Positions 26,062-34,469 are shown, numbered from the stretch's first letter. The stretch: 55,565 bases of DNA from Butyricicoccus pullicaecorum DSM 23266 (GCF_900167005.1 NZ_FUXW01000014.1:1-55565); one strand, 5' to 3'. Numbers and translations are program-made. Notes: a model not told the origin generated them from the sequence alone.

Positions 26062-27060
26062 ATGACAATACGTGAGTTTGCGAAACTGTGTGATGTATCC
26101 CCCGCGACGGCATCGCGTTTTTTCAGCGGCCGCGGCTCGATCAGTGAGCCGGTGCGCCTGCGCATTGAGCAGATGGCCAAGAAGACCGGCTATGCGCCCC
26201 CGGATTCCTTCCGTGGACGCCGCAAGACCAGCGCGCTGATCGTGGTGATCATTCCGAACTTCCGCCAGTGCTTCTTTAATGATATGATCGAGCAGCTGCG
26301 CACCTACGCCGAGCGTATGGGCAAGCGCCTGCTGATTATGCCCATCGATCAGAGCAATCCGCAGAATACGCTTGCGCTGATCTCGGCATGCGAGCCGATG
26401 GGTGTCATTCTGCTGCACGAGAGCGTAGACTTCCCGCTTGCGGACGCACTCAGCCGCCGCAATCTGCCGGTTGTTGTCTGCGGCGCACTGGCAGCGGGCA
26501 GAAGATTCTCTGCGGTACACATCGATGACATGATGGCGGCATACGACGGTACGAATTACCTGATCGGCCTGGGTCACAGCAAGATCGGCTTCCTGACCGA
26601 CGCGTCCCGCGCGATTTCGTCGGGCTTCCAGCGTCTGACCGGCTGCCGCAAGGCGATGGAGGACGAGCACCTGACGTTCGACGACAGCTACACCCAGCCG
26701 GGCGGTATGACCTACGAGGACGGCTACGAAGGCGTTGCCGCGCTGATCGAGCGTCACCCCGACCTGACCGCGATTTTTGCGTTCAGTGACGACCTGGCAG
26801 CGGGTGCGATTGCCCGCCTGCGTGAGATGGGCCGCCGCGTACCGGAGGATGTTTCTGTATTGGGCTTTGATGATAACTCGATGGCGCGCCGGTTCTCGCC
26901 TGCGCTGACCACCGTGCATCAGCCGATGGAACAGATTGCACAGAAGACGCTCGAGCGCCTGGCGAATATGCAGGGTGCACACGACGTTTCTTCGCTGACC
27001 ATGGCCTGCGAGATTGTGGAGCGTGCGAGCTGCCGCGCACTCGACCCGAGCGAAATGTAA
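26062..27060 (+). CDS. LacI family transcriptional regulator
   Basis: A 332-residue regulator. The N-terminal [23 protein letters not shown] (residues 1-20) and hinge region are followed by a periplasmic-binding-like effector domain with [31 protein letters not shown] and [12 protein letters not shown], all typical. The frame is open upstream to 25924, but that part overlaps the kinase gene; the ATG at 26062 gives the family N-terminus, although its ribosome binding site is weak. It is likely to be the local repressor of the GH4-PfkB operon, sensing the sugar or its phosphate. A dedicated terminator follows. Confidence 0.93.
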   Translation: MTIREFAKLCDVSPATASRFFSGRGSISEPVRLRIEQMAKKTGYAPPDSFRGRRKTSALIVVIIPNFRQCFFNDMIEQLRTYAERMGKRLLIMPIDQSNPQNTLALISACEPMGVILLHESVDFPLADALSRRNLPVVVCGALAAGRRFSAVHIDDMMAAYDGTNYLIGLGHSKIGFLTDASRAISSGFQRLTGCRKAMEDEHLTFDDSYTQPGGMTYEDGYEGVAALIERHPDLTAIFAFSDDLAAGAIARLREMGRRVPEDVSVLGFDDNSMARRFSPALTTVHQPMEQIAQKTLERLANMQGAHDVSSLTMACEIVERASCRALDPSEM

Positions 27061-27080
27061 AAATAAGAGAGAAAAGGGAA

Positions 27081-27113
27081 AGATCGTCCGCAAAAACGGA
27101 CGATCTTTTTTTG
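27081..27113 (+). terminator. Intrinsic terminator of the GH4 operon
   Basis: AGATCGTCCG (27081-27090) pairs with CGGACGATCT around CAAAAA and is followed by seven T. Array R7 begins only after it, so this gene end has both a simple terminator and an array. Confidence 0.85.
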
Positions 27114-27119
27114 TCAGGA

Positions 27120-27509
27120 TTGGCACCGCACCAAAAATTGAAGCTTTCGCTCAAGCCTTTCTCGAAAGGCTTGCGGGTCCTCAGGGCAGAGCCCTGAGAC
27201 GCGCTCCGCAGAGCGCGGAATCCCCTTTTGATTCCGGTCAACGACCGGAATCAACTAAACTTTCGTTTAAAAGCGCCGCCCACAGGCGGCAAGACTCTTT
27301 TGCGGCTGAAAGCCGCTCATGAAAACCGTTCCATCGGGAACGGTTTTCTTTTTTGTTTGTTTCGGTTGATTCCCGGGCCGAACCCCGGGAATCAAAAGGA
27401 GAGTTCCGGACTCTGCGGAGTCCGGCTCAGGGCTCTGCCCTGAGAACCCGCAAACCTTTGAAAAGGTTTGATCCAAACTTTATTTCGCCTGCGGGCGGGA
27501 TGGGTGCGT
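27120..27509 (+). repeat. Two-sided hairpin array R7
   Basis: Begins GGCACCGCACC and carries CAAGCC/GGCTTG, CTCAGGGC/GCCCTGAG, GCGCTCCGCAGAGCGC, GATTCCGGT..ACCGGAATC, GCCGCCCACAGGCGGC (one mismatch in the usual word) and GCGGCTGAAAGCCGC, then a terminator AAAACCGTTCC/GGAACGGTTTT with a T-tract (about 27325-27356). The mirror arm has GATTCCCGGG..CCGGGAATC, GGACTCTGCGGAGTCC, CTCAGGGC/GCCCTGAG and CAAACC/GGTTTG, ending GATGGGTGCGTCC. The following 27510-27693 contains a weak TATACT (27605-27610) that may be the -10 of the next gene. Confidence 0.8.
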
Positions 27510-27693
27510 CCGTGATTTGATCTGTTTTTACTTTGTTTCACTCTCCGGCAAAAAACTACCAAAACCCGGCGAAAGATTGCATGGAGCGCAAAAGATAAAA
27601 CGATTATACTAATCACCAGAGAAAAGGAAACAAAACGCAGTCAGGCCAGCGAGGATGACGCGGCCTGTTTGACAGAGAAAGGAGCCCAAAAAC

Positions 27694-28761
27694 ATGGTAG
27701 TAAGAGTAGGACTGATCGGAACGGGTACGGTTGCACAGATGATGCACCTGCCGATTTTGAACGACCTGTCGGGTATGTATCAGATCACCGCGGTTTCGGA
27801 TGTTTCCCCGTCGGTATTGAAGGCAATTTCCGAGAAGTATCACGCAAAGGCATACACTTCCCCGTTCGATCTGTGCAAGGCAGAGGATGTAGACGCAGTT
27901 TTCGTTCTGTCCCCCGACCAGTACCACGCAGAGTACGCAAAGGCAGCAATCGAGGCTGGCAAGCATGTATTTGTTGAGAAGCCGGTATGCCTGTGCCCGC
28001 AGGAGCTGGAAGAGCTGATCGAGCTGCAGAAGTCGCACCCGAACCAGATCTGCATGGTCGGCTATATGCGCCGCTTTGCGACTGGTTTCCTGAAGTGCCA
28101 GGAGCTGCTCGCAGCAGACGACCGCCCGATCGAGTACATGCGCTTCCGTGATATCATCCTGGAGGGTGATTACTTCATGGATCAGGCACGTCAGCCCATC
28201 CTTGCGCAGAATGATATCCCGGCAGAGGCACTGGAAGAAAGCGGCAAGCGCCGTTACGACCAGCTGTGCCAGGCACTGGGCGCAGACTGCACCGAGCAGC
28301 AGCGCATTACTTACACCATGCTGGCTGGTCTGGGCTGCCACACCCTGTCGGCTGTCCGCGAGCTGGTTGGCTATGTGCCCGAGGTCAAGTCGGTTGCCGT
28401 TGACGGTGAGCATGTTATCATCGTATTCCAGTTCAAGGGCTTCCTGGGCGTATACGAGATCGTAAACGATCAGGACATCGTGCAGTTTGACGCAGCGATC
28501 GAGATTTACCAGCACAGCCGCCGCATGAAGATCAAGCACGAGACTCCCTACCTGCGCTATCAGCCGCACACCTTCGAGGTTGTAGAGTCCACCAAGACCG
28601 ACTCTCAGACCATCACCTACGGCCCGGATTATCACGATTCGTTCGAGAACGAGCTGCGCTACTACCACGACTGCATCGAGTCCGGCAAGCAGCCCAAGAC
28701 CACGTTCGAGGACGCGATGGAAGACATCAAGATGTTCCAGGACATCTGCAGCAAGATCTAA
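27694..28761 (+). CDS. Gfo/Idh/MocA family NAD(P)-dependent oxidoreductase
   Basis: A 355-residue dehydrogenase. The Rossmann motif GLIGTGTVAQMMH opens the protein, the catalytic Lys lies in the VEKPVCL signature (EKP motif) near residue 95, and a C-terminal alpha/beta substrate domain follows. Members oxidise or reduce sugars, inositols and sugar acids, so a role in the adjacent GH4/PfkB pathway is plausible but inferred. It has its own leader after array R7 and its own terminator, so it is a separate transcription unit from the LacI gene. GAAAGGAGCCC precedes the ATG. Confidence 0.9.
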   Translation: MVVRVGLIGTGTVAQMMHLPILNDLSGMYQITAVSDVSPSVLKAISEKYHAKAYTSPFDLCKAEDVDAVFVLSPDQYHAEYAKAAIEAGKHVFVEKPVCLCPQELEELIELQKSHPNQICMVGYMRRFATGFLKCQELLAADDRPIEYMRFRDIILEGDYFMDQARQPILAQNDIPAEALEESGKRRYDQLCQALGADCTEQQRITYTMLAGLGCHTLSAVRELVGYVPEVKSVAVDGEHVIIVFQFKGFLGVYEIVNDQDIVQFDAAIEIYQHSRRMKIKHETPYLRYQPHTFEVVESTKTDSQTITYGPDYHDSFENELRYYHDCIESGKQPKTTFEDAMEDIKMFQDICSKI

Positions 28762-28790
28762 TCGGTTTTACCCCACCGAAATGCAAAGCA

Positions 28791-28825
28791 GACACGCGGG
28801 ATTTTATCCTGCGTGTCTTTTTTTG
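28791..28825 (+). terminator. Intrinsic terminator of the oxidoreductase gene
   Basis: GACACGCGGGAT pairs with ATCCTGCGTGTC (one G-T pair) and is followed by seven T, 29 nt after the stop. Confidence 0.85.
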
Positions 28826-28844
28826 CCCGAACCGCGTTCGCGAG

Positions 28845-28970
28845 GGAATAGTGAATAGTGAAGAAGTAAGAAGTGAAGAAACGATACAGAGCACTTATTC
28901 CTTATTCACTATTACTTCTTCCTTCAAAAAACGGTATTTGCCGTTTTTTGTCCGCGCGTGGCGGACAAAA
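28845..28970. repeat. AT-rich imperfect inverted repeat plus two hairpins
   Basis: A GAATAGTGAATAGTGAAGAA-type arm (28846-28879) faces an imperfect complement (28894-28925). Then come AAAAAACGGTATTTGCCGTTTTTT (28926-28949 region) and GTCCGC-GCGTG-GCGGAC. The style differs from the GC-rich arrays elsewhere. No coding region is supported here. It may be a degenerate small mobile repeat. Confidence 0.5.
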
Positions 28971-29046
28971 AAGAAGAGTGTAAATTTATGGAGTAATATG
29001 CACAATTTATGGCAAGTTTAATGGTAACTTTTGGACGTGTTCGATA

Positions 29047-29075
29047 TTGCGTTTCCTATTCGTAAGTAGTATGAT
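29047..29075 (+). promoter_or_regulatory. Promoter of the 32-codon microgene
   Basis: TTGCGT at 29047-29052, a 17-nt spacer, TATGAT at 29070-29075. The predicted start near 29082 is about 43 nt before the small ORF. Confidence 0.55.
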
Positions 29076-29124
29076 AGATGCAATACAAAAAGAGACAGAG
29101 AAACAGGATGGGAGGCGTATAAAG

Positions 29125-29223
29125 ATGGGCATGTTTTTTGACCTGGTGCGCCAGCTGAAGGCCGAAAACGGAAAGCAGTATGTCGAGAGCAAACTGCAGG
29201 TAAATACAGCAACTCAGCATTGA
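29125..29223 (+). CDS. Putative 32-residue microprotein
   Basis: A 32-codon open frame beginning MGMFFDLVRQLK and ending NTATQH. GGAGG at 29111-29115 is ideally spaced from the ATG. A promoter at 29047-29075 and a strong terminator at 29254-29281 make it a complete transcription unit. The first half could form an amphipathic helix (FFDLVRQL), and the rest is polar. I do not recognise it, it has no signal peptide and no cysteines, and no function can be given. It lies between the oxidoreductase and azlC. Alternatively the transcript is a small RNA and the ORF incidental. Confidence 0.5.
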   Translation: MGMFFDLVRQLKAENGKQYVESKLQVNTATQH

Positions 29224-29253
29224 TATGTATGGAATAAAGACGAAAAAAGCGGG

Positions 29254-29281
29254 AAAGCGCGGCCGAGAGGCCGCGCTTTTT
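29254..29281 (+). terminator. Intrinsic terminator of the microgene
   Basis: AAAGCGCGGCC pairs with GGCCGCGCTTT around GAGA and is followed by TTTC. It is also A-rich on its 5' side. Confidence 0.8.
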
Positions 29282-29385
29282 CGTACCTGCCGAGCGGGAG
29301 CAGATTGGGCAAAAGGCGGGATGGTTTTTCGTATGGTACTGTGATACAATAATAGCAATACGAAAAAAGAAGGGGTCATGTTTTT

Positions 29386-30108
29386 ATGATAGAGTCACAT
29401 GGCACGTGGTACCGCAGAGGCCTGCGCGACGGCGTGCCCATCGGCCTGGGCTATCTGGCCGTATCGTTTACACTGGGCATCGCAGCCAAGGTCAGCGGCA
29501 TGGGCGCGGGAGACGCGACGCTCATGAGCCTGCTCAACAATACCTCAGCCGGAGAATTCGCCGCACTGGGCATCATCGCCGCTGGTGCACCGTATTTAGA
29601 GATGGCATTCACCCAGCTGGTCATCAACCTGCGCTATCTGCTTATGTCGTGCGCACTGAGCCAGAAAATCGCACCGGAAACCCCGATTTGGCAGCGTCTG
29701 ATGATGGGTTATACGGTCACCGACGAGATTTTCGCCATTTCTGCCGCCGTCCCCGGACGCTTAGACCCGTTTTATTGCTTGGGCGCGATCTCGGTCGCAG
29801 CACCCGGCTGGGCGCTCGGCACTTGTCTGGGCGTCCTGCTCGGCAATGCCCTGCCCGGTCGTATCGTGTCCGCTTTGTCGGTCGCCCTGTACGGCATGTT
29901 CCTCGCCGTCATCCTGCCGCCTGCGCGTAAAAGTAAGGTCATCGCGGGCGTGGTTGCGGCTTCTATGATCGCAAGCGCACTCTTTACCTATCTGCCCGTG
30001 CTCTCCGGCCTGTCCTCGGGTACGCGCATCATCATTTTGACCGTCCTCATCGCGGGAGCCGCCGCAATTTTGTTCCCAATCCCGGAGGAAAACGACCATG
30101 CAGCCTAA
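29386..30108 (+). CDS. azlC: AzlC family branched-chain amino acid exporter, large subunit
   Basis: A 240-residue membrane protein with about seven hydrophobic segments. The N-terminal GLRDGVPIGLGYLAVSFTLGI and the LRYLLMSCALSQK segment are typical of AzlC/YgaZ proteins, which with AzlD/YgaH export branched-chain amino acids or their analogues. The stop overlaps the azlD start by 11 nt, indicating translational coupling. The start follows AGAAGGGGTCATG. A TACAAT at 29345-29350 may be its -10. No T-box or leucine-responsive leader is recognisable upstream. Confidence 0.93.
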   Translation: MIESHGTWYRRGLRDGVPIGLGYLAVSFTLGIAAKVSGMGAGDATLMSLLNNTSAGEFAALGIIAAGAPYLEMAFTQLVINLRYLLMSCALSQKIAPETPIWQRLMMGYTVTDEIFAISAAVPGRLDPFYCLGAISVAAPGWALGTCLGVLLGNALPGRIVSALSVALYGMFLAVILPPARKSKVIAGVVAASMIASALFTYLPVLSGLSSGTRIIILTVLIAGAAAILFPIPEENDHAA

Positions 30109-30406
30109 TGTATATGTATATATCGCGGTCATGGCGCTGGTGACTTACCTCATCCGCGTCCTTCCCCTGACTTTAATCCGCCGCCAGATTCAAAACCGCA
30201 CCATCCGCTCGTTTTTGTTCTATATGCCCTACGCAACATTGGCCGTCATGACTTTCCCGGCCATCCTGAGCGCAACCGGTACCCCGTGGTCGGCTCTCGT
30301 CGGTTTGATTGTCGCCGCTGCAATGGCGTGGCGTGGATGTTCCCTGTTCACCGTCGCAAGCGTCGCCTGCGTCGCCGTGTTCGCCGCCGAATGCGTTTTG
30401 CTCTGA
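30098..30406 (+). CDS. azlD: AzlD family branched-chain amino acid transporter subunit
   Basis: A 102-residue protein with three or four TM helices. The segments MALVTYLIRVLPL and FLFYMPYATLAVMTFPA are typical of AzlD. It is the small partner of AzlC; both are needed for export in characterised systems (AzlCD, YgaZH). It overlaps azlC by 11 nt, with GGAGGAAAACGACC upstream. Array R8 begins within 5 nt of the stop. Confidence 0.92.
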   Translation: MQPNVYVYIAVMALVTYLIRVLPLTLIRRQIQNRTIRSFLFYMPYATLAVMTFPAILSATGTPWSALVGLIVAAAMAWRGCSLFTVASVACVAVFAAECVLL

Positions 30407-30410
30407 GTCC

Positions 30411-30634
30411 CTGACCCGCCCGCAGGCGATAAGCGGGTCCGGGTCTGCGACCCGGCGCGATCCAGCCGCGCAGGCTGGTCGCCATCCGCAGATGGCGAAA
30501 TCCCCTCTTGATTCCCGGTGTCCGACCCGGGAATCAACCAAAAATAAAAACCCATCGCGCTCCGCAGAGCGCGAAAGCCTTCCGTTCTCCGTAAGGCACG
30601 AAAACTGTTCCTTTTGGAACAGTTTTCTTTTTTT
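30411..30634 (+). repeat. One-sided hairpin array R8
   Basis: Contains the CCGGGTC/GACCCGG module (30417-30479, nearly identical to 15-78), GCCATCCGCAGATGGC, GATTCCCGG..CCGGGAATC and CGCGCTCCGCAGAGCGCG, then the terminator AAAACTGTTCC/GGAACAGTTTT with seven T (about 30599-30634). There is no mirror arm; the next gene is codirectional. Confidence 0.8.
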
Positions 30635-30742
30635 ACCCCCAATTCTGTAATCAATCTATCACTTTCCCTCAGCCCTTCCCCGTGATACAATGGGTTTAAG
30701 GCAACCGCCCGTTGTCGATCACCCCAAAGGAGGACAATCGTT

Positions 30743-32263
30743 ATGGTCAAAACCCGTCTGATCGCCGCGGCATTGGCCGCCTGCCTGCTTACCACCCCAG
30801 CCATGGCAGCGCCTGCCGACCAGCAAAGCGATGCCGACCTGCTGCGCACCCTGGGCCTGTTCCAGGGCACCGAAGCCGGAGACGCACTGGGTCAGAACCT
30901 CACCCGCGCCGAAGCCGCGGTCATGCTGGTGCGCCTGTACGGCGCAGCCGATGGGATGGCCGCCCAGACCTACCCCACTCCCTTCACCGACCTGTCCGAT
31001 TGGTCGAAACCCTACGTCAGCTGGCTCTATCAGCACGGACTGACTCACGGCACCAGCCAGACGACGTACTCCCCCAATGACCCCATCACCAAACAGTCCT
31101 ATCTGCTGTTTTTGGGCCGCGCACTCGGCTACGCGGATAATGATACCGCAACCGGTAAGAGCTTCGTCAGCGCAGCCGATTACCAGGCCGCGCAGGGTCA
31201 AACCCTGACACGCGGGGAAGCCGTGTCGCTGACCGTGGACGCACTGTTCTCCACCACGTCCTCCGGCCTCGCCTTCTCGGACGTACTCATCGAACAGGGC
31301 GCGATCGACGCCGAGACCTTCGCCCTCGCCGCAGGCGACCGCCCGACCATCCCGGCGGTGAACGCCGCAGCCCTGCAAAATTCGGTGTGGGACGTGCGCA
31401 GAATGGATAACGGTCAGGTCAAGGTCGTGCGTCGACAGGACGATCAGGTACGCGCAACGTCAAACCGTACGTTCGACCGTGCCATCACGACAACGGGCGT
31501 GGACGGTATTTTTGCCTATGACAGCACGACGCTGTACTACCTCGACCCGGAAACCCTGTCGGACATTAAAATCGCCGACTTATCTTCTTTCTTCGACGAG
31601 AATGAACGCGGATATATTGATGCACTGGGCAGCATGAACGGCACGACGCTGTTCTGCGTGAGCGACCCGACCGCATCGAGCGCCTACCGCTTCTATACCT
31701 GGTCGCCCGCGAGCGGCTGGCGGCTGGTGCTGAGCGGCACGGGCGCATTGGGACAGGTCAACAGCCTGTCGACCGTTGAGGGCAAATACTTTTCGGGCGC
31801 GTTCGGCATCCTGTCGGTCGGACTGGACGGCAGCACGCAGGTGCTGACCCGCACACCGTGCTATGCCATGACGCTGCTCGGCGGCATTCTGTATTTCATC
31901 CCGGACGCCTCGGTCAAGCGCACCGACGGGTACAGTGACGGCGGCCACGAGGTGCGTATGCTGGCGATGGGCAAGGAGAGCACGGTGCTGACCCTGCCGA
32001 CCGGCAGCGCTTACCCGATCTGCCTGGAAACGGTCACCGGGGCATCGCCCGACGGCACGATCACCGCGCGCGGAACGTGGCACGCAGCCGACGGCAGCAA
32101 TGAGTGGCACGTCACATTCTCGGGCAAGGGCAGCGATGTGCGCGTCGTGGACGCGGACAACCAGCATAACGTCCCGGACGACCTGAACGGCCTGTACAGT
32201 GCGTCCGAACATATGACATGGTGGGCGAACACGCTGGGACTGACCACCGGAAAAATTACCTAA
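30743..32263 (+). CDS. Secreted SLH-domain protein with beta-propeller-like C-terminus
   Basis: A 506-residue exported protein. The signal peptide MVKTRLIAAALAACLL..AMA ends near residue 23. Two S-layer-homology-like repeats cover about residues 35-175 (LTRAEAAVMLVRLYG; FTDLSDWSKPYVSWLYQHGLT; then LTRGEAVSLTVDALF), which typically anchor proteins to wall-linked polysaccharide. The remainder (about 210-506) has repeating short beta-strands with YDSTTLYYLDPE and TLFCVSDPTAS patterns like DUF5050-type propellers. Function is unknown; surface display is inferred. GGAGGACAATCGTT precedes the ATG, and a weak TACAAT (30686-30691) may be its -10. Confidence 0.8.
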   Translation: MVKTRLIAAALAACLLTTPAMAAPADQQSDADLLRTLGLFQGTEAGDALGQNLTRAEAAVMLVRLYGAADGMAAQTYPTPFTDLSDWSKPYVSWLYQHGLTHGTSQTTYSPNDPITKQSYLLFLGRALGYADNDTATGKSFVSAADYQAAQGQTLTRGEAVSLTVDALFSTTSSGLAFSDVLIEQGAIDAETFALAAGDRPTIPAVNAAALQNSVWDVRRMDNGQVKVVRRQDDQVRATSNRTFDRAITTTGVDGIFAYDSTTLYYLDPETLSDIKIADLSSFFDENERGYIDALGSMNGTTLFCVSDPTASSAYRFYTWSPASGWRLVLSGTGALGQVNSLSTVEGKYFSGAFGILSVGLDGSTQVLTRTPCYAMTLLGGILYFIPDASVKRTDGYSDGGHEVRMLAMGKESTVLTLPTGSAYPICLETVTGASPDGTITARGTWHAADGSNEWHVTFSGKGSDVRVVDADNQHNVPDDLNGLYSASEHMTWWANTLGLTTGKIT

Positions 32264-32344
32264 ACCTGACATACAGGCAACCAAACCCCTCAAAACAACC
32301 CAAAAAGATACAACTATAAATTTTTCTTATCAATCGATAACGTG

Positions 32345-32372
32345 CAATCATGCACCTCCCGCATGCTTTTTT
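32345..32372 (+). terminator. Short intrinsic terminator after the SLH gene
   Basis: CATGC (32349-32353) pairs with GCATG (32361-32365) and is followed by CTTTTTT. The stem is short, so efficiency is uncertain. A TATAAT at 32410-32415 just downstream may be the -10 of the reductase gene. Confidence 0.5.
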
Positions 32373-32469
32373 GTGTGATATCGCCCTGTGTAAACCTGCT
32401 TTCCCGTGTTATAATAAAGGACAGCGATTACGACAGGAACAAAACACACGCCATCCAAGGAGGCTATTT

Positions 32470-34008
32470 ATGAAGCAGGAGATCATTCAGAGATTCCGGG
32501 ACGACCTGGAACAGTTCAACGATGCCACCCGCAAGTACTACGCCGGAGAGATCGACCGCAAGACCTACAAGGGTATTTCGGGCGGCTTCGGCAGTTATTC
32601 CGAGCGCGACGGCAAGCGCGGCATGCTGCGTCTGCGCATGACCGGCGGACGCATGGACAAGGACAAGCTGTCCTTTGTGGTCGATTCGGCCAATGCATAC
32701 GGCATCGACACGATGAAGATGACCACCTGCGAGACCATCCAGCTGCACCACCTGACGGCGGAGCAGATCGTCGAGCTGTCTGCCAAGGCGCTCGATCACG
32801 GTATTTTCTGCCGCGGCGGCGGCGGTGACCATCCCCGCAACGTCATGGCACCCCCGCTTTCCGGTGTACAGCCGGGCGAGACCTTCGACGTCATGCCCTA
32901 CGCCTACGCGGTCGGCGATTACCTGCTGTCCATCCTGTACGATATCAAGATGCCCCGCAAGCTCAAGGTCGGCTTTGCCAACCATTCGAGCAACATCACC
33001 CACGCCACCATCCGTGACCTGGGCTTTGTCGCACGCGAGGACGGCACGTTTGATGTATATTCTGCCGGCGGTATGGGCCCGAACGCACGTCTTGGCATGA
33101 AGATGGCCGAGGCCGTACCGGGTTCCGAGCTGCTCTACTACGTCCGCGCCATGGTCGATACCTTCCTGGCACACGGCAACTACGAGATGCGTGCCAAGGC
33201 GCGTACCCGCTATATGCCGGTTGCCATGGGTGAGGACGCATACCGCGACGCATTCCTTCAGAATGTCGAAACCCGCAAGGCGGAGGGCGGTCTTGACCTG
33301 ACCGTCACCGAGACCCCGGTGACCAAGACCGGCGCAGGCGAGATCTCGGGCAAGCGCATCGTTGCACAGAAGCAGCCCGGCCTGTTTGCGGTTTCCTATC
33401 ACCCGCTGGGCGGCACCCCGTCGCGCCAGACCCTGACCGCACTGCGCGATACCATCGCGGACATGGAAGCGGTCGAGATTCGTCTGGGCGCGGACGGCAC
33501 CATGTATATCATCAACTGCACGGCAGACGAGGCACAGCGCGTGCTGAACGTGACCGCAGACGGCGCAGAGACGCTGTTTGAGCATTCGGTATCGTGCATC
33601 GGTGCGCTGATCTGCCAGCAGGGCGCACGTGATTCTCAGGGCCTGTACCACGCCTGCGTGGACGCTGTCCGCAAGGCAAACATCCCGGACGGTGCCCTGC
33701 CCCAGATTCACATTTCTGGCTGCCCGTCCTCGTGCGGTACCCACCAGATCGGTGCGCTGGGCTTCCACGGCGGTGTTAAGATCGTGGACAAGAAGCCGCT
33801 GCCCGCATTCACCCTGCACGTCGGCGGTTCGGCTGAGCTGGGTCACGAGCACCTGGCAGAGAACTGGGGCCCGATGCTCGAGGAGCGCATCCCGGCATTT
33901 CTGGTCGAGGTTGGCCAGACGGTTGCAGCAGCCGGCCAGTCGTTTGCCGAGTGGCTGCCCGCGCACATGGATGACCTGCGCGCGATTGCAAAGCCCTATC
34001 TGGACTAA
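32470..34008 (+). CDS. Nitrite/sulfite reductase-family siroheme [4Fe-4S] protein
   Basis: A 512-residue cytosolic hemoprotein of the nitrite/sulfite reductase family. The coupled siroheme-[4Fe-4S] ligands are present as C-x5-C (C376, C382 in SCIGALIC) and C-x3-C (C418, C422 in GCPSSCG). The N-terminal half has the ferredoxin-like repeat with RLRMTGGRMDKDKL and the siroheme-contacting region PRNVMAPPLSG. AAGGAGGC is 6-12 nt before the ATG at 32470; the longer upstream frame is not family-like. No siroheme synthesis, sulfate activation or electron-donor gene is adjacent, so nitrite versus sulfite cannot be decided. Confidence 0.88.
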   Translation: MKQEIIQRFRDDLEQFNDATRKYYAGEIDRKTYKGISGGFGSYSERDGKRGMLRLRMTGGRMDKDKLSFVVDSANAYGIDTMKMTTCETIQLHHLTAEQIVELSAKALDHGIFCRGGGGDHPRNVMAPPLSGVQPGETFDVMPYAYAVGDYLLSILYDIKMPRKLKVGFANHSSNITHATIRDLGFVAREDGTFDVYSAGGMGPNARLGMKMAEAVPGSELLYYVRAMVDTFLAHGNYEMRAKARTRYMPVAMGEDAYRDAFLQNVETRKAEGGLDLTVTETPVTKTGAGEISGKRIVAQKQPGLFAVSYHPLGGTPSRQTLTALRDTIADMEAVEIRLGADGTMYIINCTADEAQRVLNVTADGAETLFEHSVSCIGALICQQGARDSQGLYHACVDAVRKANIPDGALPQIHISGCPSSCGTHQIGALGFHGGVKIVDKKPLPAFTLHVGGSAELGHEHLAENWGPMLEERIPAFLVEVGQTVAAAGQSFAEWLPAHMDDLRAIAKPYLD

Positions 34009-34038
34009 ACCCCTGTGCCCGTGCACAAATAAGCAAAC

Positions 34039-34072
34039 AAAAAGGACAGTCTCACATAGACTGTCCTTTTCT
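34039..34072 (+). terminator. Intrinsic terminator of the reductase gene
   Basis: AAAAGGACAGTCT pairs with AGACTGTCCTTTT around CACAT; T-rich tail follows. A/T tracts on both sides could stop the leftward microgene transcript as well. Confidence 0.8.
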
Positions 34073-34212
34073 TATTTGATTTGGTTTTGACGGACTGCAC
34101 AGGGCAGCCGCCTGGAACTGGTGCATCGGTCGTCCGAACGCTTTTCCATCTCTTTATTTATCATATCATCAGGCGCCGCACAGCGGGGAGGCCGGGCGCG
34201 AAATTTTATTAC

Positions 34213-34252
34213 AAAAAAGAAAAACCACGTCTGGACATCGTGCCCAGCGTGG
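34213..34252 (-). terminator. Intrinsic terminator of the 30-codon microgene
   Basis: On the - strand CCACG-CTGG pairs with CCAG-(A)-CGTGG around a short loop and is followed by TTTTTCTTTTTTG. Confidence 0.75.
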
Positions 34253-34276
34253 AAAAAAGCCATTTACGAGACGAAC

Positions 34277-34369
34277 TTACTTGGTGCTCTCTTCGGAGTC
34301 CTTGCCGTAAATCAGGTCGTCAATATCGGGCGTGTCCGGACGCTGGGGGCGAATCTTGGTCATTAACAT
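34277..34369 (-). CDS. Putative 30-residue microprotein
   Basis: A 30-codon frame beginning MLMTKIRPQRPDT and ending KDSEESTK. AGGAGG lies 11 nt before the ATG at 34369 (17 nt before the second in-frame ATG at 34363). It has its own promoter (34441-34469), a 65-nt leader with a perfect hairpin AGAGGGAT/ATCCCTCT (about 34409-34430), and a terminator, so it is a complete isolated transcription unit. The peptide is hydrophilic, with a basic Pro-rich N-terminus and an acidic centre (PDIDDLIYG). No signal peptide or Cys is seen and I know no homologue. Whether it encodes a peptide or is an RNA gene is open. Confidence 0.55.
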   Translation of the reverse strand: MLMTKIRPQRPDTPDIDDLIYGKDSEESTK

Positions 34370-34440
34370 AATGGTCTCATCCTCCTTTCGGTTTTATGAT
34401 GTACATGGGAGAGGGATTATTGATCCCTCTTTCCTTGTAC

Positions 34441-34469
34441 AGTATACCAGAAAAGGAAGTCGAAATCAA
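34441..34469 (-). promoter_or_regulatory. Promoter of the 30-codon microgene
   Basis: On the - strand TTGATT (34464-34469), exactly 17 nt, then TATACT (34441-34446). The predicted start is near 34434. Confidence 0.65.

Noticed and set aside
29282-29385. T-box leader for azlCD
   Set aside because: The region is too short and lacks the T-box sequence and a terminator before azlC.
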